DNA of 64,000 nt from Geosiphon pyriformis (Eukaryota > Glomeromycota > Glomeromycetes > Archaeosporales > Geosiphonaceae): positions 51,281 through 115,280 of the forward strand of contig JAAOMT010000094.1 in the NCBI GenBank assembly GCA_016748015.1. Direction: 5' to 3'. Under the pieces are notes generated by a model. That model made no database searches. It was not told the DNA's origin and was given only the letters and a program-made list of their open reading frames with translations. Shown here piece after piece: positions 37,568 to 49,903 of this stretch. The position numbers were made by a program, and so were the translations under genes. Position 1 is the stretch's first letter. Each line of letters starts with the position of its first letter.

Positions 37568-40500
37568 CTATACACCAATATTAACACTCGGATTATCATC
37601 CAGACCAGAAAAGAAAAGGTATGACCTACAATGACTGAAATTAACAGCAAAAAAGCCAGCAATGTCAAGCATCCTCACCATCTTATCAGGCAACAAAGAA
37701 CCCAAGCAACGAAACAAACCAGAAAACAAACCATCATCCCCAACCAGACCAGCCTTCTTCATTCTCACCCTAAATGCTGACCTCGCCAACCAGGCTTTAG
37801 AACGATGTAGCTTAACCAAACGCCCAACAAAACCAACCACAGCACTGACAGTCCTCTTTCTATCATCAAAAATCTTTACTGCTTCCATACACCACTCTCT
37901 CAGCACAAACTCTTTACACAAAACCAAATACAAATTAACATCCAAAGAATACTGACCAAGAGATTGCAAAACAGCAGAGGATAACAAGCCACGAAGACTG
38001 ACCACAGATAGCCAGTCTGAAAACACTGTAACCAAAACTTCCTTGCAAATCTCTACATTATAAGAACATGTGAAAACATGGTCTGGTAATTCTACTTCAC
38101 AACATAGTAAGCACAGCACACCAGGGTACAATTTATTATACAATTGTTTTCTAACCACTACAGAAAGCCATTGGTGCACAGTCTTTATCAGATACGTGCA
38201 AAGACAAGAAGACTTCCGACTAGTAAAACCAGCAATCATATGTGAATCAAGATGCCACACCCTAACAGTAGCATCCCAATTCACAGCCTCAATCAGCACA
38301 TCAGAAATCACATCCTGGCCAGATCCTGCCTCCTATCATGTACAGCAAACAGATCTATACAAATCCCGAACAAAATGATGAGTATTGTCAGAGACCGGTG
38401 TATTCTCAGCAACCAAAAAGCACTTCCAGACACTGACAGGCAAAGATAAATGAGAAAAAACAGCATCCCCAGCAGCAGCATCAGCCTTAATATTACCATT
38501 AACTCCAGAATGCTCTTTGACCTTAACCCAATGTACAGAAAGATCTTTTTTATGAACCAAATCAAAAATCTGGCATCTCTCCAACCAACAAGAGGAGCGG
38601 AAATCAGGCACAGACAACAACATCTCAGAAATGCACATATCAATAGCCACTTGGCTGTCAGTATGCATGACCACAGTACAAGAAGACAGAACACACTCCA
38701 GAAACAAAGCAATGGCTTGCAGTTTGGCCATAGTAGAAGACAACAGCCCATGAACCTTAATGCCAATACTCATATCAATAGCAGGAAAAAAGGCCACTGC
38801 ACTACTGGCAACATCAGCCCCACAAAAATTTTTTAACGAGCCATTCATAAAAATCTCAAACAAGTCAGACCAGATCTCATGCAACTTATTAACAACTGCA
38901 GAAAACTTCTCGGACTTCAAAATGCTCACTTTAGAAAGACAAGTAGACTCCACAGAACCGGCCAACAAGGCACCAGTGCTGCAAAGAAAATTAGACACAA
39001 CTGTAAACCAGTGAGGAACAGAACCTCTTGGACCCAGCCTTTTCCAACATCAAAAAGTCACTCAACTCATAATACGCCCCTTCTTGTTAAACAATCTATT
39101 ACCAAATGCCACACCAAATCACTTCAATAAATAAACAGAATCAAAATACAAAGAACTCTCCAGAATAAAAGACACAGAAAAACTACCAGGACTATGGAAA
39201 GCATTGGGCAAGCTATTTGACAGAAACAGCTCATTGCACAGAAAAATTTTAACCACGCCCACCAGAAAATTGTTCATAGGGCTAATACGCAACCTAATAG
39301 AAAACTGTAAAGGATTCAAAGAAGACCACTCCAGAACCTGCAAATTGAGAAACCTGTGCTCAAACAAATGTCCAAGAATATTAGAAGAGTTGGAAAATGA
39401 AATCAAGACAGCCAATTTCCCTTCAGACTGCATCTGCTCAAAAGACTTCAGATCATATAAAGATAGATGACACAGAGCCTCACTGGGGAAATCATGGGAC
39501 AAACCAGCTTTAGACTTGAGGCCTTTTCTCAACATCACATCCTATTTGTTACATACATTCGATGAGACAAAGCTGAACTGAATGCAATAGTTAACAATAG
39601 GCTGCAAGATGGCTGACACCAGATACGAGAACTGTTTATCAGTAATAGTCTTCTTGAGAATCACATTAGCAAAGAAATGAACATCAAAATATGTCTTGGC
39701 CATACTTAGCTTCAAAAGCCCCTCAGTGGACAAAAAAATACCCAGATAACAATGAGCCTCATCCTTTTTAGCTATTAAAATAGGCAGACCATTAATATTC
39801 AAAGAAGCAATTTTAATACCTTGATTAATTGGAATGGCCACAGTCTTCTCATTGTTGATGGAGATGTTATTGACAACAAAAAACTCACTTGCAATGTCCA
39901 AAATATTCTGAGTAGTAGCTTGACAGTTCTCAACCCAAATTGTATCATCAACAAAAGCACCAGCCATGAAATAGGAAGACAACCCACCACTGCTCTCAAT
40001 TTGACCTGATTTCAAAACAAACTTGGAACTTATCTGATACCCAAAAATTTGTTCATGTCTTTTAACCTCACACAGAAGTGGATTATAAAAAATCCTCCAC
40101 AAAAGGGGCAAGAAAACTTCACCCTGATCCAAATAATCACAAACATGATACTCATCAGAAAGACCAAAATCAGTCATTACCCTGTTGAATCTACCTTCAT
40201 GTATACTACCAAAAAATCTGATGAATTTGTCGCACATTTTAATTCTCCGCAAACTAGCCTCCAAATAATGTCACCCAACAGAATCATATGCTTTTTGCAT
40301 GTTCTGCAGGACCAGCCAAAGTTCCCTATTTTTTTTGAGAGCATCCTCCACAACCACCCCAACAGCAAACACCAGAGATTGCATAGATGTGCCCTTTAAC
40401 ACTGAAAAATTGTCACCACAGAGAACATTAAACTTACTACATGTGAAAAAAATCCAATTAGACAGAATCTTAAAGAGAATCTTCCTGGCAGTTTTAATCA

Positions 40501-42259
40501 AAGCAATAGGACAAGTGTTTGTGAGAACACCATCCCAATCATACAGCTTAGGAATCATTGACACCCAGGTCCTTTTCCAAGAAACAGGCACCCCGCCAAT
40601 AGACAAGCAAGCATTCAGCAAAACCAATAGACAGCTCAGAACCACCTCACTACCATGCTTCCACAGCTTATTGGGAATATCAAACAGGCCAGCGGCCTTA
40701 TCATCAGACAGACCACCCATTACCAGAAGAAACTCCTTCATATCTATCTTTTTCATAACACCAGAAAAGGCATCATCCCTTATATAATCCAATGGCATGT
40801 ACTGACAAACTCAGCATTCAGACAATGTTTGAGGTACAGCGCGAACTCTTGTCCATCCCATTATGATTTCATCTACTTTAGACTTTACCTCTTCAGGTTC
40901 TAAAACCAAGTTATCATTAACCACCAAATAATCAAGAACCATCTTATGAAAAGGCTGGTCCAAAACACTCCGGATTATGCCACCTTTATTAAAAGCAAAG
41001 CTCTTCATGTGCTTTTCTATAGCCTTCCTGATAGAAGTCTCCTTAGCCAACCTTGACTCAAACATTTTTGACTTTCTATATTCTTTGCAAACCGATGACA
41101 AATGCTTGAGAAGAACAACACTGTCCCCATCCAAGATGACCAAGTCAGAAAAAGTGCAAGCCTTGGCCTTGTCCAAAGTGAACCATTTTCTCACAAGATG
41201 ACCTACCCCAAGCATGTCACCAGAACCAATCTTACTAACAATCTTGGCAATGAGCAGCTCAAGCCTAAAAAACTTCGAAGAATGTTTATTCCTAAAGCAC
41301 TGAAATTCACTAAACCAATGCCTCACGAACACCTCATCAGCTGACTCAACCATCTCCCTTTCCAAAATTACCCACATAGCATCTAAATCACCACCAGCTT
41401 TGGCCTCAGAGAAAAAGTCTATGACCAATAGAAGTTTATCCAAAACACAATCCTTAAACTTAATCCATTTGGCATCATCTGCATCTCTAATTCTGAACTT
41501 CTAACAATCCTTGTTAGCCTGTTTGCGCAAACTATTCAACTGAGCATTCAAGAGTCCACCCAAGCCAACCGATACCATGACAGCACTGTGATCCATGTTA
41601 AAAAATTCAGAAACAGATCTAATCCAATGCTTAGCAACAGTGGAAGACAGATTTTTACTAACAAAAATGTAATTAATAGTCTTTTTAACTCTTCTTGAAT
41701 TGCACCATGTAGGTGTCCCAGCCAAATGATGGCCAGCAAAAGAATTAACCAAACCCAGCCCCAAGCAAAACCTAAAACTCACGCTCCTTCCAGACCCGCT
41801 TTCATTAAAATCCCCACCCAACACAATGAAAGTGCTGGTATTGACTGCCTTAGCAATAATAGAATTAACCTCAAACGCCTGACCAAAACAAATGCCAGGA
41901 AAAGCACCAACATACAAACCAAACACAGTTACTAAGAGCTTGCCTTTGAACAAAAGTTGCACAGAAACAACTCGACCAGAGATCTCTTTAACCTTAAAAA
42001 CATGGTGAGCCAAAGAATTGTTCATGATTACAGCAACACTGGCACTGAGATAACCAACATCCAAACCAGAAGTAAAAATCTGAACCCCATCAAATTTATC
42101 CCTGATCTATGGCCTAGCAAAGGATTTCAACTTCGTTTCAGTAACAAAAGAAACTATATTCTCCGAACTCACATGCCAATAAACAATGTCTGTTTGCTTT
42201 GCAGGAACGTTAATACTCTGAACATTGCACATTGCAAATTTCCAGACCAGATCGCTCAT
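37568..42259 (-). pseudogene. LINE copy B ORF2 (endonuclease, RT, RNase H, zinc finger)
   Basis: ORF2 starts at ATG 42259-42257 (MSDLVWKFAMCNVQSINVP) and ends at TAG 37570-37568 (SVNIGV). The frame is constant but interrupted by TAG near 42110 and at 41503-41501, TGA at 40813-40811 and 40273-40271, TAG at 39544-39542, TGA at 39121-39119 with other stops just downstream, and TGA at 38338-38336. Where copy A can be compared, most positions are Trp (for example NKDC-stop-K against NKDKWK, and VG-stop-H against VGWEH). Endonuclease keeps LGGDFNE near 41820 and MDHSA near 41585. RT keeps VSMIPKLYDW and FVDDTIW near 39950. The RNase H box reads FMNGSL near 38840 (Asp lost). TDSQVAID is present, and the C-terminal finger CLLCCEVELPDHVFTC is intact near 38070-38115. 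Confidence 0.9.
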
Positions 42260-44170
42260 TAGGATAAAGAAGAAATATGGAAACCAGAACTAGAACACAA
42301 GAGATCCAATTTCACCAGAACTGAATCAATTAAAGCTTCCAGAGCAGACATCTTAGATTTCAGACCACCCACTTTGAAGATAAGAACCTTCGAACCACTC
42401 GAACTAAGAACAGCATCAAGCACATCAGTACCAAAAACAGAAGGTGTAGATAAAATCAATCTACCATTCAGAGCCATATCCGAGTCCACAACTGAAATCA
42501 CAGGCACAGAAACATCTAAAGGGGAAACACGAAAGAAAGATGCTAAAGGCACCAATTCAATAAAACTCAATTTTTTCACAATACTAGAAACCTGGTTAGC
42601 TAAGAATTCCAAAGAGCATTCCAAGGATGTCATGCAACCACTCAAATCAGAGATATCAAGAGACCCAGAGGTCATTGAGAGAGATTTCATGCCTGAGGGT
42701 AAACCACTACCAGAAACATCCAAAAGAACTGTATGAGAGGAAGAGTTACTGGCAACCTGAGCCCACGTCTTGCCACCAAACAAAACTGGCCGTGCAATAG
42801 GAGCCATCTTTTTCTTATATATTCTGGCCAGACAAATCTGATCCTAATTAGAAACCACCCGCCTCCTACAACCACCAGAATTCCCACCCATCAAACAGTT
42901 AACAGAAATATGACCAAATTGTTTACACTGACTACAACAGGGCAGAAAAAGACCAGCCCAATGCAAATTTACACCCTTGAAAATTGGAATTGTGCCAATA
43001 GCAGTCAACTTGGACACCTCATTACAAAACAAATTACAGCACACCTATCACAAACATATGAACTAAGATTGTGGCTGATAAAACAAGACTTCTCACCATA
43101 AGATATCAACAAATCGGAAAGATCATGGGCAGTGGTGTCCACTGGAAAAGTGTATAGCAATGCTCGATGCTGATCTCTAAATATTCATGTTTGTTTATCA
43201 TTGATCGCCAAAGCCACACACACAGAATCCTTTTCCATAAAAACAGACCACATAGAAGCGACCTGACTGGCAACTTTAGACAACTCAAACTCAACTGGGG
43301 CTTTTTGTCAAAGACCAATTAACTGCATCTTGATAGACACAATCTTGTCAAATTTAGAAAAAACTAATTCTACCACTGATCTGGAAAGATTTATTGGGAT
43401 TTTCTTGACAATCACCTCCCAATCTAAATGGCTGTTTGCTTTTCTGACATCATTATTAACCAAAATTTTTTTACAGATTGCCATTTCTTTAGCCTTATTC
43501 AAACTAAATTCAGATGTAAAAGATGATCTAATGATACCAAGAAATTTTGAGGAAGTGAAGGCTCCTCCAAAACCATCAACACAATAAAAAATTTTTTTTA
43601 ATGAAATTAATTTATCACTAACTAACTTGCCAGACACTGCAAAAAGCTCAATATCAAGTGCAAAAAATTTTGTTGTATTAAAGTTCCATATTTCCGACAA
43701 CTGATTGGACTCAATATTCACACAAGGAGGAAGATCTAATACAACATTGTTATCACTTATATATTCGAACAAAGGTCACTTCAGAGGGTTGCTTAGTGCA
43801 AACGTCCGAGTGCATGTCTTTCTTGGTGTTGTTTCATCCATGTTGTCATCTTTACCTAATTCCATGTAACTGGTTTCCTCGGCAATTGTGTTCGCCATAT
43901 TTTCGATGTCTAAGAGATCACTTACACTACTAATAATACTGCCAACTTCACTTCTCCAGGATATTCCAGGCTTGACGCCAGCACTACCAAAATTTTTCAA
44001 GCCCAAAAGGCCAGTAGACGAGTCAACCACAACATCAGCAACAGACTTCTTTGGCTTCTTGTAGAACGCACCTCAAGAGTACACTGTATTTACACACTTG
44101 CTTTTCACACTTTGGCAGGTTCCCAAACCAGCCAAAATCAATTCAGAGCTACTAGCAAAAGAGCCCACTA
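42259..44170 (-). pseudogene. LINE copy B ORF1 (CCHC zinc-knuckle protein)
   Basis: ORF1 runs leftward from about 44170. It shows a KKPKKSVADVVVDSSTG basic N-terminus, an acidic stretch, FFALDIELFAVSG near 43650, then SHLDWEVIVKKI and IVSIKMQLIGL (probable RRM-type fold), then HDLSDLLISYG near 43110. The frame shifts near 43000-43040. After it a clean CCHC knuckle CSQCKQFGHISVNC is seen at about 42897-42938, followed by RPVLFGGKTWAQVA and a helical C-terminus ending TAA at 42261-42259. Stops (for example IGL-stop-QKAP near 43305, where copy A has GLWQKA) are again at a Trp. Start codon not identified; 44030 would be GTG. Confidence 0.85.
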
Positions 44171-44319
44171 GTTCTATTACAACAAATGGAAGTGTAGTAG
44201 AAGAAATAGCTAATAAAGACTAGAGGAAAAGAGAGAAAGAAAAGCGAATACTTTAGAAATATCTATGCTTTTGTCGTGGTTAGGGGATTGACAAGAGAAA
44301 GATTGGAAAATAGAAATTA

Positions 44320-44798
44320 ATATTTTATTAATAATTATAATTAAAAACTATTGTTTTAATATTGTTAATAATATTGTTTAATGTTAATAACATTAAAAAT
44401 AATAATTGAATTTTAATAAAATAAGCATAAATTTATAAAAGTTGAATATTAAAAAATTTAAATAAAAAATTTATTTTGGATAAATATTTATTTTAAATAT
44501 TAGATTGCTAATTATTAATGTTATTTAATAAGAATTAAATTGAATTTGTTTGTTTTTTGTTTTTATAGCTATTATTATATATATATAAATTTTTATAATA
44601 TAAAATTCTTAAAATTCTTAATAATTTCTATATTTTTTAAAGCTATTATTAAAATTAAAATTTCTAAAATTTTTAATATTATATGTTTTCAATAATCTAT
44701 ATTATATTATTAATTAATTATATTATATTATATTTACTATTTTTTTTCTGTTTTATTTTATAAGTATACTAAGTTAATCAATTTTTTTGATTATATTA
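44320..44798. other. AT-rich spacer
   Basis: Spacer between the 5' end of LINE copy B and the hAT element. Nothing recognisable. Confidence 0.5.
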
Positions 44799-45059
44799 TG
44801 AGATTTTGATGTTCAGTCTGGTTTGGTTTAAGTTCAATTAAACTTCTAAACTAAACCAAACTTAAACAGAAGATTTAGCAAAATTTTAAACTCGAACTTG
44901 AATCAGACTTAAAATTACTAAACTTAAACTGAATCCAAATACATGTAACAAGTCTGGTTTAAGTTTAATTTAAAGTTCATAAACATGTTCAGATTTAACT
45001 ATTAAAAATATTATATTATATTATATTATTATTTAATTTTTTTTTCAATAGTTTTTGCA

Positions 45060-46960
45060 TTTATAATTAAAGACACTGTACTGCTTTTATAGTTTTAGAT
45101 ACTAAACAAAATCTCATATCTGTAATTATATTTTTATTTGCAGAAAAGTTATATTTAAAAGCAACAAATAATTTTTAAATTGCCAAATAATTATAAACCA
45201 TATATACAAAATAAAAAAATTATATTTGATGTGCTTAAATATCAAATTATTAATAAAATGTTAATTCAAATAAATATTTTTTGTAATATATTTTCTACCA
45301 TATTATTATATTTATTTTTTTATTGGCCATCTTTTTAAAGATATAACAATTAATTTTGTCAAGTTTTTCTTTCTTATTATCATTAAAGTCTGTTTCTAAT
45401 ATAGATTATATAACTAATATTATAGTATCATTAAAATTGCCATTCAATAAAAAACTGTTATTTAATATTAGTATAATATTTAATATGTACTCTGTTTTAA
45501 AAAAAATATGTATTTTAAAGATTTATTTATTGTGTAAGAATTAGAAAATAAAACTGTTTAAATAATTAATAACTTACAATTTTTTTATTTTATTAATATT
45601 GTTATCCAAAAATTCTTTTTTTATGAAATAATAGAGTTTTTTACTTGAATCCAATACAGTACAGAGCATTATAGTTGTATTTGTTTTAAAGTAATATTTA
45701 ATTAACTTTTTTCATACTGTTTTAGCTACTGTAATAAGTAATAGATTTAATATTAAATATGTTAAATAAATAAATACAATTAAGATTATAATATTTTACC
45801 AAATTTATTATCATCAACCATGTTTTTAATATAATTAAAAATAATATTAAAGAAAAAAATAATTAAGAAGACAATATTATTTAAACTGGCTAATATTTTG
45901 ACCATAATATTCTTAAATAATTCAAAGAATTTTGCAATTTTATTAAAGACAGTTCACTGATTATATGAAATAACATATTAATAGAAGTTAATATAAGTGC
46001 TAATAAGAGTGTTTAATGCTTATAAATTTATATTTAGAATTTTTGTATTCAAAATATACAGAATCAGAAATAAATGACTTGCCAATTTAAGAAATAACTT
46101 ATTCCTAACTATGTTATAAATAGAATTTTATTGGATAATACAATTCAGAATAGGTTTATGATATTTAATTTAATATGTATTACAGAAACGTTCAAAAAAC
46201 TCAAAATATTGAGATAAGATATGGATTACAAAATTAAATTCTTTAATATTTAATTTATATAAAGTTTATATTAAGAAAATTTCAGGTAAATATATTTGGT
46301 TTGGGTTTTTAATAAATATCTTAAAAACATCATTTTTTATTTCATTTAAAGATGTTTGTACTGTTAAGTTTAGAATATGATTAAAGCATTAAAATCAAAA
46401 GTTCTTTAAGTTCTATTAAATGTTTTTTTTTTCTAATTTTTTGCTAACTTTTTTATAAAAATATTATTATTTGTGGCATTATTGAAGATAATAGCAAGAA
46501 GCTATTAAAAAAAATTAGATTATAACTAATAAAATTAATAATAAACTTGTATAAAAAAAGAGTGAGTATAATTTTTTTTAATCTTTTTTTTTAATCTTTT
46601 TGGCTGAAAATTTAGCTTAAGACAATAATAAAACCACTTAAGTTAATATTAAGAAAATGCCATTTTTGATAATATAAACACTGTAATAATTTTAAGTCTT
46701 AAATAATAATAATATGCTTCATAGTATGTCAATCTTATTATTGGCTATTAACTAATCCAAATTTATATAAGAATATATATATATATTTTTGATATAATTC
46801 TATAATTTTTTAATACTTTAAAAAATCTATTTACAATATTATTTTATTATATTATCTACTTATTAATCCAAAATCAATTATTGTTTGTTGAAAATTCCAA
46901 TTGTTATTAATATAATGAGCAATAATAAAAACAAAAACTTTGTTATTAGAAGATATTCAA
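45060..46960 (-). pseudogene. hAT transposase remnant
   Basis: Readable hAT-family motifs in the expected N-to-C order on the minus strand: NWNFQQTIIDFGLISRQYNK near 46880-46830, LAIIFNNATNNNIFIKKL at 46500-46445 (family: the catalytic-domain motif .TLDNASNND..I..L), CFNHILNLTVQTSLNEIKND at 46391-46330 (family: RC.AHILNLVVQ), TIMLCTVLDSSKKLYYF near 45670 (family: A.VLDP..K..Y), and at the C-terminus FSANKNIITD followed by KTIKAVQCL at 45148-45070 (family: FS..G.I...R..L....V.AL.CL, dimerisation region). Stops and frameshifts separate the blocks. The spacing between the first two motifs is longer than usual, suggesting an internal insertion. Confidence 0.8.
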
Positions 46961-47262
46961 AAATCTTATGTAAAGAAATTTTGGACTTAATAATATTTAA
47001 GTATGCCTATTATATTATATGTATAAATAAAAAAAAAAATTTTATAATAAAAGTAGTATTTACTCTTAATTTTTGTCTACTTAAAACATAGAGTTCTATA
47101 ACTCTATTCTTAATTACATTGGCATAAACAAGTTAAAAAGTAGGGTTCAAATATTAAAATATTTCAATTAATTCAAAGTCTTCTATTATAAAAAGTAATT
47201 ACTAGTAATTAATAAGCCAAATAGTAATCATGTTACAAAGTTTTTTATTATTAACATCAATA

Positions 47263-47310
47263 GCAGTTACTACAGAAAACTAAAGCAGTTACTACAGAAA
47301 ACTAAAGCAG
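47263..47310 (-). repeat. Perfect 22-bp tandem duplication
   Basis: GCAGTTACTACAGAAAACTAAA occurs at 47263-47284 and again at 47285-47306, followed by the first four bases of a third unit. It lies inside the hAT element. The identity of the two copies contrasts with the decayed surroundings and points to a recent slippage event. Confidence 0.9.
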
Positions 47311-48025
47311 TTTTCTAATTAGATTGGCCAAAAATTATAAAAAAAATAGCAATTTCATCTATTAAAATATTTTTTCAATTAATTCACAATTTTTCTGAAC
47401 ATTTGGTTTTTTTTTATAATATTTTTTGTTATAACATATACTGTTTAGTGGGAAGTCTCTAAATAGCACTATAAAAGTTTGGTAATACTTGTAGTTTTCC
47501 AAGAAAATGGTTTATGCACACATTTTAAGACCATATATTTAGTTGTTTTTTTCTTTTATCTACTCAAACTTATTAAAACAGTTCTATATTTTACTTTAAA
47601 AATTACATTTACCAAATATATTAATATTTAGACTATTTGAATTATTAAATTCTATTATTTCGAATTTTAAATCTTTAATAACATTAGATAATATTAACAA
47701 TAAATTCATTTTGGTAAGTTGGAGAGTAAAGTTGTTATACATACATATTTTTATATACTTTTTTAATTGATCATAATAATTAAACAAAATAATAATTAAT
47801 GAACAAGTAATACAAGTTATATCTTTTTTTAATTTTATTAAACTTGAACAAGTTTATAAACTTCAAACCAAACTTGAACCGAATTCAGACTTGTCAAAAA
47901 GATTCAATGCTAAACTCAAACCAAACTTACTTTAAAAAATTAGTTTGGTTTAAGTTTAATTCGTAATTTGAACTAAACTTGAACAACAACCAAAGTTTGG
48001 TTTAGTTTGGTTCAATCAGAACTCT

Positions 48026-48830
48026 ATTATATTGTCTTTAAAATTAGTTATTTAATTTTTTAAGTTGGCAGTAGTATTTTTTTTATTTTTACTTTCTTAA
48101 TTCTTATTATTATTAATATTTTATTGTTGTAATTTTTAAGTTTATAAAGACTTTAAGTCTTATTATATTAGAAACTAATATTTTATATAAGTATTATATC
48201 TAATAAAAAATTTTTTGATATTAATATTGTTAGATATATTAAAGTTTAAATTATTTATTTTTAAATTATAAAATATATTTATTTTTTTTTTAAATTTTTT
48301 TCAAGTTTATTAATAATTTCAAACTTTTTATTTTATTTTTTGTTAGTATAAAGTTTTATTTCAAAGTTTCTATATCTTTGGTTTTTTATTATTATATTTT
48401 TGTTTGCTTTTGCTGTTAATTTTGTAATTAATTTGAGATTAAATGCTTTAAAATTTCCAATTTTGAGTTTGATTAAGTTTATTATTAAACCAAATTAGTT
48501 TATTAATTATTTTAATTATTATATTATTAAACACTTTTTTTGTTTTACATTAAAAATTAAAAAGTATAATTATTATTGTTTAATGTAAAGTGTTTTATTT
48601 TTGGTAGATTTTTAGATAAAATTAGTGAAAATTGCTTATAATTAAAACTGAAATTGGTGTATGGATAATTTAATAATATTTTAAATAAAAATATATATAT
48701 TTAATTAATAATTTTTTAAAAATACCAATCTATTAATATTAAATTAAATGTAAATAAAACTGTTAAATAAATAAATAATATTATTATTATTAACAGTAGT
48801 ATATTAATTGTAATTATACATAAAATATTT
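48026..48830. other. AT-rich stretch, nothing seen
   Basis: Between the hAT element and a LINE 3' fragment. No coding motif on either strand. Confidence 0.5.
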
Positions 48831-48995
48831 TTTTAGAATAGGTTTTTTTCTATAAACTTAATATAATTTAGTTTAAATTAGACTTATATTTGATTATATG
48901 TAAAAAATACATGAATTATATTTAATTTAAATTACTTAGTTTGGATTAATATATTAAATATTAGTTGAATTACATATTAAATTTAATAAAAAAAA
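48830..48995 (+). mobile_element. LINE 3' UTR fragment F
   Basis: A short piece matching the LINE 3' UTR (TTGATTATATGTAAAAAATACATGAATTATATTTAATTTAAATTACTTAG-like pattern, as at 33000-33060). It is the shortest LINE copy in the window, severely 5' truncated. Confidence 0.65.
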
Positions 48996-49321
48996 TATTT
49001 CTAGTTAAATCAAATAAGATTTTATAAAATTTAAAATTAATTATACAATTTATATTAAAATAAATTATTAATAATATATAAATATAATTAATATATAACA
49101 AAATTTTTTTTTTATAAAATATAGATATTATAATATTTACATATTGGTTTAATTACAATTTAGAATAATACAAAATACAAAATTTAATTTAAAAATAACT
49201 ATAAATAATATAAACATTAAATATAAAAACATTTAAGTATTAGAAAAAACCAAGATTTTGTAAAAACAGCAAAATAATTATATAGATAAAAAAGTACATA
49301 ATAATTTATTTTTAAATAATA

Positions 49322-49500
49322 TTTTAATAAAGTGTGTCCAAACATTATCTAATACAATATATTAAAATAAGTGACTTAAATTAAACATGTTTTATGCATT
49401 TTTTACATTTAACCAACTATTCAAATCGGTCAAAACACTAACTAAACTAAATCAGAAGAAGTTGAAAAGAAATTCAAACCACTAAGTCTTTCTATAATAT
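49322..49500 (-). mobile_element. LINE 3'-end fragment G
   Basis: Matches the minus-strand 3' UTR of copy B (37460-37560). Both read CAAACATTATCTAATACA / CTAACCATTATTTAGTACA, then a TGCA(T/C)TTT(T/C)TACAT(T/G)T block and AACTATTCAA / AGCCATTCAG. It may extend a little into the ORF2 end, but coding motifs are not readable. Confidence 0.6.
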
Positions 49501-49847
49501 AGCATATTTAGTACAAACATAAATAATTGAATGGTAATTAACAACACAAGTTTTTTTTACTAATTTAGTCCAAAAAATTTTACAGATTATAAACAGTTGT
49601 TTCTATTAATAAAATAAACAATAAGCTTAACAACCATTTCTTTTTTTCTATAATACTTTGTTAATATTAGCTTTGACTATTATTTTATTCAAATATTGAT
49701 TTATTTAATTTTTAAAGTTGAATTATCCTTTTTGAATTTATAACAAAATTTTAAAAAAATTAAGGTGACAATAAAATCTTCTTATATAAAAATTTAAAAC
49801 ACTTTATCTTATAATTAATTGAAAAATCAACCGTAAGAATCATCATC

Positions 49848-49853
49848 AATAAT

Positions 49854-49903
<50 letters not shown>

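Larger units (their letters stand above)
37440..44320 (-). mobile_element. LINE copy B, near full length, best-preserved copy
   Basis: Minus-strand LINE of about 6.9 kb with a TTATTAACAATATTTAAC tail region at its 3' end (about 37440) and a 5' end near 44300. ORF1 ends and ORF2 begins in a TAATG overlap at 42257-42261. The ORF2 frame is constant over about 4.7 kb with only a handful of stop codons. It keeps the FVDD reverse transcriptase box and the endonuclease GGDFNE and DH motifs. GC content is the highest in the left 50 kb together with copy A, which marks it as one of the two youngest copies. Dead as read. Confidence 0.9.
44799..48026 (-). mobile_element. hAT DNA transposon (decayed)
   Basis: A 3.2-kb element bounded by TTATATTA (44791-44798) and TTATATTG (48027-48034), a 7-of-8 match to the 8-bp target duplication typical of hAT. 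Its ends carry inverted subterminal repeats rich in TTTGGTTTAAGTT / AACTTAAACCAAA words (about 44810-44990 and 47840-48010). For example, AACAAGTCTGG...GTTCATAAACATGTTCA near 44948 pairs with the reverse complement of TGAACAAGTTTATAAAC...CAGACTTGTC near 47848. A hAT transposase remnant is readable on the minus strand between them. Terminal inverted repeats are short and imperfect (TGAGATTTTGATG against TAGAGTTCTGATTG). Confidence 0.75.

Noticed and set aside
38070-38836. Plus-strand frames across LINE copy B
   Set aside because: They are antisense shadows of ORF2; the minus-strand frame carries all recognised motifs.
17143-42259. TGA recoded as Trp, making LINE ORF2 functional
   Set aside because: TAG and TAA also interrupt the frame, Gln codons are affected too, catalytic residues are mutated, and TGG is still used at many Trp positions.
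44799-44990. Independent palindromic satellite
   Set aside because: The GGTTTAAG-type repeats pair with those at 47840-48010 and are subterminal repeats of the hAT element.
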